This document shows positions 1 to 5,389 of a stretch of DNA of 10,549 nucleotides, piece after piece; the stretch's first letter is position 1, and each line of letters starts with the position of its first letter. The notes beneath the pieces were generated by a model. It saw nothing but the letters and a program-made list of their open reading frames with translations, made no database searches and had not been told where the DNA came from. The position numbers and the translations under genes are program-made. The stretch is taken from contig QMRW01000036.1 in assembly GCA_003650785.1 (NCBI GenBank), positions 1 to 10,549 on the forward strand, given 5' to 3'. The DNA comes from Thermoprotei archaeon (GTDB taxonomy: Archaea; Thermoproteota; Thermoprotei; Thermofilales; B20-G17).

Positions 1-378
1 ATCAAAATAGAGGATATACTACCTACAGGTGAGAAAATATCCATAGTCCTAGAGGGCAGTGAGGTAGCCGAGAGTAGAGTACTACAGATTCTTGAGATGC
101 TAAGAATAATGGCAGGGAATGAACAAAGGATTGAGGATACTAGTAAGTTAGCTGAGACCCTGTGGAATGTACTATTAGATAGATTTGGTGATGGTAAGCC
201 TTTTACGAGTAGAGATCTATTGAAGGCTGTATTTGAAGATCTAGGTATTAATTTAAAACTAAATACCATATCAACCTACCTACTTAGATTTTATAGAAGA
301 GGGCTTCTCAGAAGATTAGGTAAGGAAGGTATGAGTATAAGGTATGTAGTATCTAAGAGGATACCTCAGACGGTTTAG
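1..378 (+). CDS. Unrecognised protein with winged-helix-like C-terminus (5' partial)
   Basis: The reading frame is open from base 1 and ends at TAG 376-378, so the true start lies upstream of the window; 125 residues are visible. An internal ATG at 97 is possible, but the preceding 32 codons are open and protein-like (acidic and hydrophobic residues alternate), so a partial gene is the better reading. I do not recognise the family. The visible part runs from a short segment with beta-like character (residues 1-20), through a helix, to a tail at about 45-120 with helix-helix-helix-strand character: a 'FTSRDLLKAVFEDLGI' stretch, then 'LNTISTYLLRFYRRGLLRR' as a plausible recognition helix, then a short beta wing ending 'IRYVVSKR'. 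This suggests a winged helix that binds nucleic acid or mediates protein contacts. The last 26 bases overlap the convergent XRE-CBS gene. Function is unknown. Confidence 0.7.
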   Translation: MKIEDILPTGEKISIVLEGSEVAESRVLQILEMLRIMAGNEQRIEDTSKLAETLWNVLLDRFGDGKPFTSRDLLKAVFEDLGINLKLNTISTYLLRFYRRGLLRRLGKEGMSIRYVVSKRIPQTV

Positions 379-958
379 ATGCTCTTCTGAGTATGTGAAG
401 GGCTATTATATCGCTCTTGGTTACTATACCTACTATCTTAGAACCTTTTTTAACTAGTACTGCTGGGAAACCCTCTAAAAGTAATCTCATGGCCTTAGTG
501 AGACTAGCACTTTCATCCAATATTGGAAGGGGGTCTTCCATTACTTCCGAGACCTTAAGTCCTAGTATCCTAGGACCTCTTTCGAATACGAGTAGCTTCA
601 TGAGAGAATTTTCATGTACAGTACCCACAACTCTACCATTACTATCTACTACTGGAATTTGAGATATACCTTTCTCCCACATAATCTTGGCTGCGGTTCT
701 CACATCATCCTCCTCAGACAACATTATGACAGGAGTATTCATGGCTACACGAACACTTTCCTCCTCTCTTCCTCTAAGGGCCTCCTCCAGTACTTTCATA
801 ACCTTCCTAAGTGTTGATAGTCTTGGATCCACTGAGCCACTTTCTATACGTGCAATAAGGGATTGACTAACTTTTGCTCTCTCAGCAACCTCCTTTTGAG
901 TTAGTCCGGCCCTAATCCTCATCCTTCTAAGCTCTTCAGGTGTAGGTAAGCTACTCAT
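353..958 (-). CDS. XRE-family HTH regulator with two CBS domains
   Basis: This is a predicted cytoplasmic transcription regulator of 201 residues. Residues 8-60 form a lambda-Cro/XRE helix-turn-helix; the signature is 'LTQKEVAERAKVSQSLIARIESG' spread over 19-41, with the recognition helix near 30-39. Two CBS motifs follow at about 70-125 and 134-192, with the usual 'ISQIPVVDSNGRVVGTV' and 'KIVGIVTKSDI' type strands. The order HTH then CBS pair is a known archaeal regulator architecture, in which CBS pairs usually bind adenosine-containing ligands; the ligand here is unknown. I chose ATG 958 because GGGAG at 963-967 (minus) is a good Shine-Dalgarno, and the longer version from GTG 1003 adds a hydrophobic stretch with no ribosome site. 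The GTG 1003 alternative would overlap the DUF2070 stop by four bases. A perfect palindrome lies 15 bases upstream of the start, suggesting autoregulation. Confidence 0.9.
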   Translation of the reverse strand: MSSLPTPEELRRMRIRAGLTQKEVAERAKVSQSLIARIESGSVDPRLSTLRKVMKVLEEALRGREEESVRVAMNTPVIMLSEEDDVRTAAKIMWEKGISQIPVVDSNGRVVGTVHENSLMKLLVFERGPRILGLKVSEVMEDPLPILDESASLTKAMRLLLEGFPAVLVKKGSKIVGIVTKSDIIALHILRRASKPSEVSS

Positions 959-962
959 ATTA

Positions 963-967
963 CTCCC
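963..967 (-). promoter_or_regulatory. Shine-Dalgarno site deciding the XRE-CBS start
   Basis: GGGAG on the minus strand lies four bases before ATG 958. It supports that start over in-frame starts at 985 (ATG) and 1003 (GTG), neither of which has such a site. Confidence 0.55.
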
Positions 968-973
968 GATAAT

Positions 974-987
974 TAATGTATACATTA
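974..987. promoter_or_regulatory. 14-bp perfect palindrome, candidate operator of the XRE-CBS gene
   Basis: TAATGTATACATTA reads the same on both strands. It sits 15 bases upstream of the XRE-CBS start codon. On the minus strand a TATA-like ATTTATCTA lies at 989-997, predicting a transcript start near 968, so the palindrome falls between the TATA box and the start point. A bound dimer there would be expected to block assembly of the polymerase complex. XRE-type regulators commonly bind short palindromes as dimers; that this one binds here is inference. Confidence 0.55.
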
Positions 988-999
988 CTAGATAAATCT

Positions 1000-2718
1000 T
1001 CACCTAAAAAGAAGTGGTAGAAGTGGAAATGCAAAAATAATAATGATTAAAGGCTTAATAACTCGAACACTTCTACTCACGAACATCCTTAACTTTTCTA
1101 GTCCTTCTTCACCTAGTACACGCAGACAGGACTCAATTATATGCTCTTCCACTGAACACCTAGACATTTGGCCTAAAGATCTAGACAGGACTTCTCTACT
1201 TAGTTTATATAGTTCCTCTATTTTCATTCTCCTTCCAAGTACACTATACTCCTCCTTCGCTCTTACACCGACTATAGAGTGCGTATCTGTAGTTGTAATC
1301 TCTATGTCATTTAAGTTAAATTCCTTCATAAGACGCTCCGCGAGGCGCTTTCTAGTATGGAGAAGGATATTATTAGAGTCAAACGAGAAAATGGAGAAGG
1401 AGTCTCCATTAAATCTCAGAACCATAGCCACAATACCTCCACTACCTAGTTCATAGTTACCTTTATCACTCACTCTCAACCTACTACAGCCCACATCTAC
1501 AATGTCATATTTCCTCATAGTCCCGGAGATCTGCAATACATTCCTGAGCATATGTTTCATTTTAATGTAGAGGTCGCTGTCTAGCTCTAATACAGGATTG
1601 TGATTATCTACGTAGCTGCTATGTGAGTCGATAATAACGACATTTCCCACATCATGTAGAACTCTTTCCTGAACCTTGTACGATATATCGTCCATACCGT
1701 GGGAAATCCTACTGATCATACTGTACACTACATCATCTATTACCAAGTTAAAGGACGTGAAATCATCGTAGTCTAGTCGGAAAGGAGGACTTATTCTAAT
1801 CCCTCTACTAAGGGAGAGCACTCTATTTACACTATCCATAATTATATTCTTAACCTGACGTGAATTTGTTGCATCCAGTTCATGAGAGGAAGCACTATGT
1901 AGTACTACACATGCCACTCCATATCTTTCGAATTCCTCAATCAGCATGTTAGAAATACGACTACTACCAATAGACCTAAATGGTCCTGGGTGAAGACCTG
2001 GTATTGCTATCACTGCCTTAGGATTGTTATCAGCGATATTCCTAAATAGGAGAAATCTGAACTCGATGCGTTTATCAATACCTATGCTGCTCAAAATACT
2101 CTCTAAGGGCTCCACCTCATTAGCTAGTATTAGTCTAACGAAACCTGAGATAGCTTTAATCCCCTCTGTCTTCAAAATATTGAGTCCTAATATATTTAAG
2201 TATCTAAATATAATGGATAATAGTAGTATTGATGACATGCCTATGATTGTAGCCAAGGGGGCAATCGTAAAAACTACCAATAGAGAGCCCGCACATACGA
2301 AACCTACTACAAGAGTTTTCCCACCTCCTAAGCCACAACCTCTAGATACTGTATAGAGTAAATTGATAGATGTTAGAATAGCTATTATATTAGTGCTAAA
2401 AATTATCGGAAGACCCAGGAGTGTAGACAGGGCTCTTATGAAAACACTACTCCCCATAGCGAATACTACAAAGCCCATTAATCTCCTAACGGGCATTAGT
2501 TTACGCTGGATCGTGTATAGGACTACTGTATGTGTCAGTATAGTGAATAATGTAATATAGGTCCACGGATCAAGTGGAGCTATAATTATGAATATCGAGA
2601 TAACGGCTACCATCAAAATTGCTAGGTAGGAAGTTTTAGGAAGAGAGAATATAAATGACTTATAATACTCTATGAACAGTCTAATATCGGAGGCCCTTCC
2701 AATGTGTGATAGTGACAT
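1000..2718 (-). CDS. DUF2070 family archaeal membrane protein
   Basis: Predicted integral membrane protein of 572 residues with start ATG 2718, matching the usual size of about 600 for DUF2070, an archaeal family with no established function. Roughly six hydrophobic segments occupy residues 30-48, 52-70, 80-98, 104-122, 133-155 and 156-175. A large soluble domain (about 180-550) follows, and a last hydrophobic helix lies at 553-570. The soluble part holds the motifs I associate with the family: 'PGLHPGPF' at 240-247, 'HSASSHELD' at 274-282 and 'DSHSS' at 364-368. Their His and Asp residues could form a metal or catalytic centre (inference). I prefer ATG 2718 over ATG 2784 because a TATA box at 2745-2753 predicts a transcript start within a few bases of 2718, and the 22 extra residues look unlike a family N-terminus. 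The start overlaps the divergent ZPR1 gene by 17 bases. Confidence 0.85.
   Translation of the reverse strand: MSLSHIGRASDIRLFIEYYKSFIFSLPKTSYLAILMVAVISIFIIIAPLDPWTYITLFTILTHTVVLYTIQRKLMPVRRLMGFVVFAMGSSVFIRALSTLLGLPIIFSTNIIAILTSINLLYTVSRGCGLGGGKTLVVGFVCAGSLLVVFTIAPLATIIGMSSILLLSIIFRYLNILGLNILKTEGIKAISGFVRLILANEVEPLESILSSIGIDKRIEFRFLLFRNIADNNPKAVIAIPGLHPGPFRSIGSSRISNMLIEEFERYGVACVVLHSASSHELDATNSRQVKNIIMDSVNRVLSLSRGIRISPPFRLDYDDFTSFNLVIDDVVYSMISRISHGMDDISYKVQERVLHDVGNVVIIDSHSSYVDNHNPVLELDSDLYIKMKHMLRNVLQISGTMRKYDIVDVGCSRLRVSDKGNYELGSGGIVAMVLRFNGDSFSIFSFDSNNILLHTRKRLAERLMKEFNLNDIEITTTDTHSIVGVRAKEEYSVLGRRMKIEELYKLSREVLSRSLGQMSRCSVEEHIIESCLRVLGEEGLEKLRMFVSRSVRVIKPLIIIIFAFPLLPLLFR
2649..2693 (+). 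promoter_or_regulatory. ZPR1 promoter and Shine-Dalgarno
   Basis: A TATA-like ATATAAAT at 2649-2656, preceded by purine-rich sequence, predicts a transcript start near 2679. GGAGG at 2689-2693 lies eight bases before ATG 2702 and decides that start over the upstream ATG 2672, which has no ribosome site and would fall ahead of the predicted transcript. The whole element lies inside the DUF2070 coding sequence. Confidence 0.5.
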
Positions 2719-3268
2719 CACAGTATGGGGAAGAACAGTAAACGAATATATAACAGTTTGCCCAGTGTGCAGAGAAGGTGCCATGAAGGTGAGAATAGCT
2801 ATTCATAATGTGCCGAATATTGGTGATATATTGATGGAGTCTAGAAAGTGTAGTAAATGTGGGTACTCACATACCTACACTACACCCATGGAAGTCAGAG
2901 AAGGAACTAGAATCATTTTTAGGGTTGAAGGAGAAGATGATCTAAGGGTAAAGATAGTTAGATCACCTTTTGCTATCTTAAGGATACCAGAACTCGGACT
3001 GGAGATTAAACCTGGACCCCTAGCTACAATGTTCATAACTAATATCGAAGGTATAATAGAGAGAGCTAAGGAGATAGGACAGACATACCTAACCCTAGCC
3101 ACGGATAAGAATGAATATAATTCATCTAAGAGATTTATAGAAAAGGTTGAAGAGTTGAAAAAGAATATGAGATTTACAATAATAATCGAGGACCCCTATG
3201 GATTAAGCGATATATTAGCACTGAAGGATGAACAGAGAAAGCGAATTAAAAAGGAAGTAATTAAGTAA
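2702..3268 (+). CDS. Archaeal ZPR1-type zinc finger protein
   Basis: Protein of 188 residues with a single ZPR1 module. A four-cysteine zinc finger (C20-x2-C23, about 26 residues, C50-x2-C53) carries the family feature 'IPNIGDILMESRKCSKCGY'-like (here HNVPNIGDILMES, then CSKCGYSHTYT). It is followed by a beta-rich domain (about 60-130) containing 'IPELGLEIKPGPLATMFITNIEGII', which is typical of ZPR1. Eukaryotic ZPR1 has two such modules and helps fold translation elongation factor eEF1A. Archaeal homologues have one module and their role is not established, so a link to aEF1A is inference. The C-terminus is lysine-rich and helical. It is transcribed divergently from DUF2070, and its start follows a strong GGAGG site. 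It ends 61 bases before Sec61 beta, which has its own promoter signals. Confidence 0.9.
   Translation: MCDSDITVWGRTVNEYITVCPVCREGAMKVRIAIHNVPNIGDILMESRKCSKCGYSHTYTTPMEVREGTRIIFRVEGEDDLRVKIVRSPFAILRIPELGLEIKPGPLATMFITNIEGIIERAKEIGQTYLTLATDKNEYNSSKRFIEKVEELKKNMRFTIIIEDPYGLSDILALKDEQRKRIKKEVIK
2745..2753 (-). promoter_or_regulatory. TATA box for DUF2070, inside the ZPR1 coding sequence
   Basis: TTATATATT on the minus strand is centred about 28 bases upstream of a G at 2721 and 31 upstream of the A of ATG 2718. This predicts a leaderless or nearly leaderless DUF2070 transcript, and accordingly no Shine-Dalgarno is seen before 2718. Confidence 0.5.
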
Positions 3269-3274
3269 AGTGTA

Positions 3275-3324
3275 AAAAATATATTAGATTACCTATACTA
3301 GAAAGTAGTATAGAAATTGGTGAT
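3275..3324 (+). promoter_or_regulatory. Sec61 beta promoter, leader and Shine-Dalgarno
   Basis: An A-rich stretch followed by ATATATTA (TATA box within 3275-3286) predicts a transcript start near 3306. GGTGAT at 3319-3324, complementary to the 3' end of archaeal 16S rRNA, lies five bases before ATG 3330. An inverted repeat at 3293-3313 sits across the predicted start point and is listed separately. Confidence 0.55.
3293..3313. repeat. 8-bp inverted repeat at the Sec61 beta transcript start
   Basis: CTATACTA (3293-3300) and TAGTATAG (3306-3313) are perfect reverse complements separated by GAAAG. It lies just downstream of the TATA box and around the expected transcript start, so it could be an operator; an RNA hairpin would need a start at or before 3293. 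The TAC/GTA/TAG-rich base usage of this genome raises the chance of accidental repeats. Confidence 0.5.
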
Positions 3325-3329
3325 TATAC

Positions 3330-3515
3330 ATGGCCAGGAAGAGTAAGAAACGCGACAGGGAGAGAGTAGCTCAACCCATAAGTGGAGCTGGTTTGCTTAC
3401 TTTCTATCAGGAGGAGATTAGGGGTATAAAAATAAGGCCTATATACGTAGTGGTCATAGCACTCCTTCTCCTCTCCCTGGTAATGTTAGCACATATTGGG
3501 CTCTTCGCACCATAG
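3330..3515 (+). CDS. Preprotein translocase subunit Sec61 beta (archaeal SecG)
   Basis: Tail-anchored membrane protein of 61 residues, the beta subunit of the SecYE-beta protein-conducting channel. It shows the family layout: a basic, unstructured N-terminus (residues 1-13), a 'GAGLLTFYQEE' segment at 19-29, 'GIKIRPIYV' at 32-40, and a single transmembrane helix at about 38-59 ending at the C-terminus. Length and motif order match archaeal Sec61 beta closely. It follows its own TATA box and a GGTGAT ribosome site. The four-CBS-domain gene begins 13 bases after its stop, so the two are very likely co-transcribed. Confidence 0.95.
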   Translation: MARKSKKRDRERVAQPISGAGLLTFYQEEIRGIKIRPIYVVVIALLLLSLVMLAHIGLFAP

Positions 3516-3528
3516 GGGAGAATAGGTT

Positions 3529-4395
3529 ATGATGAAAATATTCAAGCTCCTAGATAGAAATGTACACTATGCGGAAGTACCAGGGTCAAGAGGAGAAGTA
3601 CTCGAATTAATGTTAAAGAGAGATATAGTTACGGTTCCCGTAGTCAAAAGAGGTACTAGACAGCTGATAGGCATAATTACTAAGCGTGAGTTAGTAGCAC
3701 AACCGGATGAAGAACAATTAGCAATGATAGTAAGAAGAGATGTAGAAGTGCCGTATGAAAATGACACTCTAGATAGAGCTCTAGAAGTGATGATAAAGGA
3801 AGATCTAGAGGAAATACCAATATGTAATAGCAATAATGAGCTCTCGGGAATATTGAAAGCTTCAGAGATATTGAAACGAGTAGTCTCAGTAATGAAGATT
3901 GAAGACCCTATAAGAGGCTACTATAATACCTCGGTACCTTGTGTATGGATAGAGACTCCTCTTAGGGTAGCTATGAGTATAATGAAGTACCTTAAGACAG
4001 ACACATTAGTAGTACTGAACAACGAGTCTCAAGTAGTTGGACTAATCACAGATAAGGAATTGATAAAACAGGCAGAAATAATAGTTCGTGAAAAGAAATC
4101 TGATATATCAGCCCCCTCTGAAGGAGAAGCGTGGTCCTGGGATCCAATAACTATGGTATACGTCACAAAGTTCGAAATTACTGTACCACTTCATCTGAAA
4201 GTATTCGATATTATGAGGAGAGAAGTCTCAACAGTCAATGAATTCACATCCATAAGTCGGTGTGCTAAGGTGATGGCTCAGAAGAATACTGATAGACTCC
4301 TAGTTTTAGATGTCAGAGGGGAGCCTACCGGAATAATTAGGAATATGGATATACTAAGGGCTTTCTACCATAAAATTACTAAGCACACTTACTAA
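3529..4395 (+). CDS. Four-CBS-domain protein in an operon with Sec61 beta
   Basis: Cytoplasmic protein of 288 residues made essentially of four CBS motifs, at about 12-57, 64-118, 130-187 and 222-280, i.e. two Bateman modules. Each repeat shows the '(I/V)PVV ... G(I/V)(I/L)(T/K)..E/DI(L)' pattern, for example 'VTVPVVKRGTRQLIGIITKREL' and 'RLLVLDVRGEPTGIIRNMDIL' (each slightly split in reality). No catalytic or DNA-binding domain is fused to them. A linker with a Trp pair (W202, W204) separates repeats 3 and 4. CBS modules commonly bind AMP, ATP or SAM; the ligand here is unknown. Start ATG 3529 has GGGGAG at 3515-3520, which overlaps the last base of the Sec61 beta stop; ATG 3532 is an equal alternative. 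The 3' end overlaps the convergent GGGP synthase gene by 17 bases. Confidence 0.88.
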   Translation: MMKIFKLLDRNVHYAEVPGSRGEVLELMLKRDIVTVPVVKRGTRQLIGIITKRELVAQPDEEQLAMIVRRDVEVPYENDTLDRALEVMIKEDLEEIPICNSNNELSGILKASEILKRVVSVMKIEDPIRGYYNTSVPCVWIETPLRVAMSIMKYLKTDTLVVLNNESQVVGLITDKELIKQAEIIVREKKSDISAPSEGEAWSWDPITMVYVTKFEITVPLHLKVFDIMRREVSTVNEFTSISRCAKVMAQKNTDRLLVLDVRGEPTGIIRNMDILRAFYHKITKHTY

Positions 4396-5143
4396 CCTCT
4401 TCTATACCTTTAATAATCTCTTCCAGTGCAGATTTGACATTTGTGGCCTCTTCTACAATAGTACCAGTGACGATTATATTGGCACCAGCCTCAGCAGCAC
4501 GTCTAGCAAGTTCTCTACTGTTTATGCCACCACCTACTATTAGTGGTATGTCAAGCACACTACTTACTCTTCTTATAAAAGAGGGAGGTATAGGAGGTTG
4601 TCCAGATCCAGCCTCTAGGTATACAAATCTAAATCCCATATACTGTGCAGCTAGCGCATAAGCTACTGCTATCTCTGGTTTTTCATAGGGTATAGGTCTA
4701 CTGTAGCTCACATATCCTACAGTTCCCCCTCTACCGCATATCACATATGCTAGAGGTATAGCCTCTATGCGGTATCGTTTAACTATAGGAGCAGCTTGTA
4801 CCTGGGCACCTATGATGTGATATATAGAGGTTGAGGTGAGTACTGAGAGGAACCATACAGCGTCGGCGTATTTAGATACTCCACTTACACTTCCAGGAAA
4901 CAGTACTATGGGTATGTTTATCCTCTCTTTCATCTTAATGAGTAGATCATCAAGTAGGCTCTCAGTAACTCCGAGACTTCCCCCTATCATTATAAAACTA
5001 GAACCTACTTCCTCAGCTATTTCGGCTATTTTAAGGGCATCCTCAGGGGCAGTCTTATCAGGATCTATAAGGGTTGAATGTATAGTGCGTCTTTCTGCAA
5101 TTTCCTCTAGTATGTACTTTTCAACCTTTCCTATTTTCAACAT
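4379..5143 (-). CDS. Geranylgeranylglyceryl phosphate synthase
   Basis: Enzyme of 254 residues that joins geranylgeranyl diphosphate to sn-glycerol-1-phosphate, forming the first ether bond of archaeal membrane lipids. It has the TIM-barrel PcrB/GGGP synthase motifs in order: 'STLIDPDK' at 23-30 (Mg and substrate binding), 'GGSLG' at 54-58, 'FPGS' at 82-85, 'YLEAGSG' at 175-181, 'VGGGI' at 203-207 and 'TGTIV' at 226-230 (glycerol phosphate binding). Length and motifs fit the group II enzymes found in Crenarchaeota and many Euryarchaeota. Heptaprenylglyceryl phosphate synthase (bacterial PcrB) is excluded by context and group II features. ATG 5143 is preceded by AGGTGGT, which overlaps the Elf1 stop codon, so it is the third gene of the RPA-Elf1-GGGPS operon. 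Confidence 0.95.
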   Translation of the reverse strand: MLKIGKVEKYILEEIAERRTIHSTLIDPDKTAPEDALKIAEIAEEVGSSFIMIGGSLGVTESLLDDLLIKMKERINIPIVLFPGSVSGVSKYADAVWFLSVLTSTSIYHIIGAQVQAAPIVKRYRIEAIPLAYVICGRGGTVGYVSYSRPIPYEKPEIAVAYALAAQYMGFRFVYLEAGSGQPPIPPSFIRRVSSVLDIPLIVGGGINSRELARRAAEAGANIIVTGTIVEEATNVKSALEEIIKGIEEVSKCA

Positions 5144-5155
5144 CTAGGATACCAC

Positions 5156-5389
5156 CTATGTGTAAAATGCATCGACAAACCTACTGTAGTAGTCAACTGG
5201 AGCTAATATAGCAGTGTACTCGAACTCCTTAGCCAGTCCACAGAAGCCGCACTTAACTAAAACCATGTTCTTATTCTTGAACGTACTTACCTTAACAGTA
5301 CGCTGACCACAATTAGGGCACGTAAATACCTTTGGTATCACCTTTTTCCTTCTTACTATTCTCCTCCTTCCCCTCCTTCTACGACCCAC
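5156..5389 (-). CDS. elf1: Transcription elongation factor Elf1 homologue
   Basis: Small zinc-ribbon protein of 77 residues related to eukaryotic Elf1, an elongation factor that binds RNA polymerase along its DNA path. It has a very basic N-terminus (Arg/Lys runs in residues 3-16), then C24-x2-C27 and C47-x2-C50 zinc ligands, and the conserved tail 'PVDYYSRFVDAFY', which aligns with the 'PVDVYSDWIDAC' region of eukaryotic Elf1. The start codon is GTG at 5389; AGGTGAGG about five bases before it is a strong ribosome site lying inside the RPA-like gene. The two genes overlap by 11 bases (5379-5389), which indicates translational coupling. The stop codon is followed after 12 bases by GGGP synthase. 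Confidence 0.93.
   Translation of the reverse strand: MGRRRRGRRRIVRRKKVIPKVFTCPNCGQRTVKVSTFKNKNMVLVKCGFCGLAKEFEYTAILAPVDYYSRFVDAFYT

Noticed and set aside
959..1003. Longer XRE-CBS gene from GTG 1003 (or ATG 985), overlapping the DUF2070 stop as GTGA
   Set aside because: It would add a hydrophobic N-terminus unlike the family, lacks a Shine-Dalgarno, and would place the palindrome in coding sequence; ATG 958 has GGGAG at correct spacing.
1043..2356. Plus-strand open frames opposite DUF2070
   Set aside because: Compositionally biased shadows without ribosome sites or promoters; the minus strand carries recognisable family motifs.
2719..2784. Longer DUF2070 N-terminus from ATG 2784
   Set aside because: It would deepen the overlap with ZPR1 to over 80 bases and lie upstream of the TATA box at 2745-2753, which fits ATG 2718.
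3529..3535. ATGATGA as a C box of a C/D guide RNA
   Set aside because: No D box (CTGA) follows within the expected distance, and the bases are explained by the start codons of the four-CBS gene.
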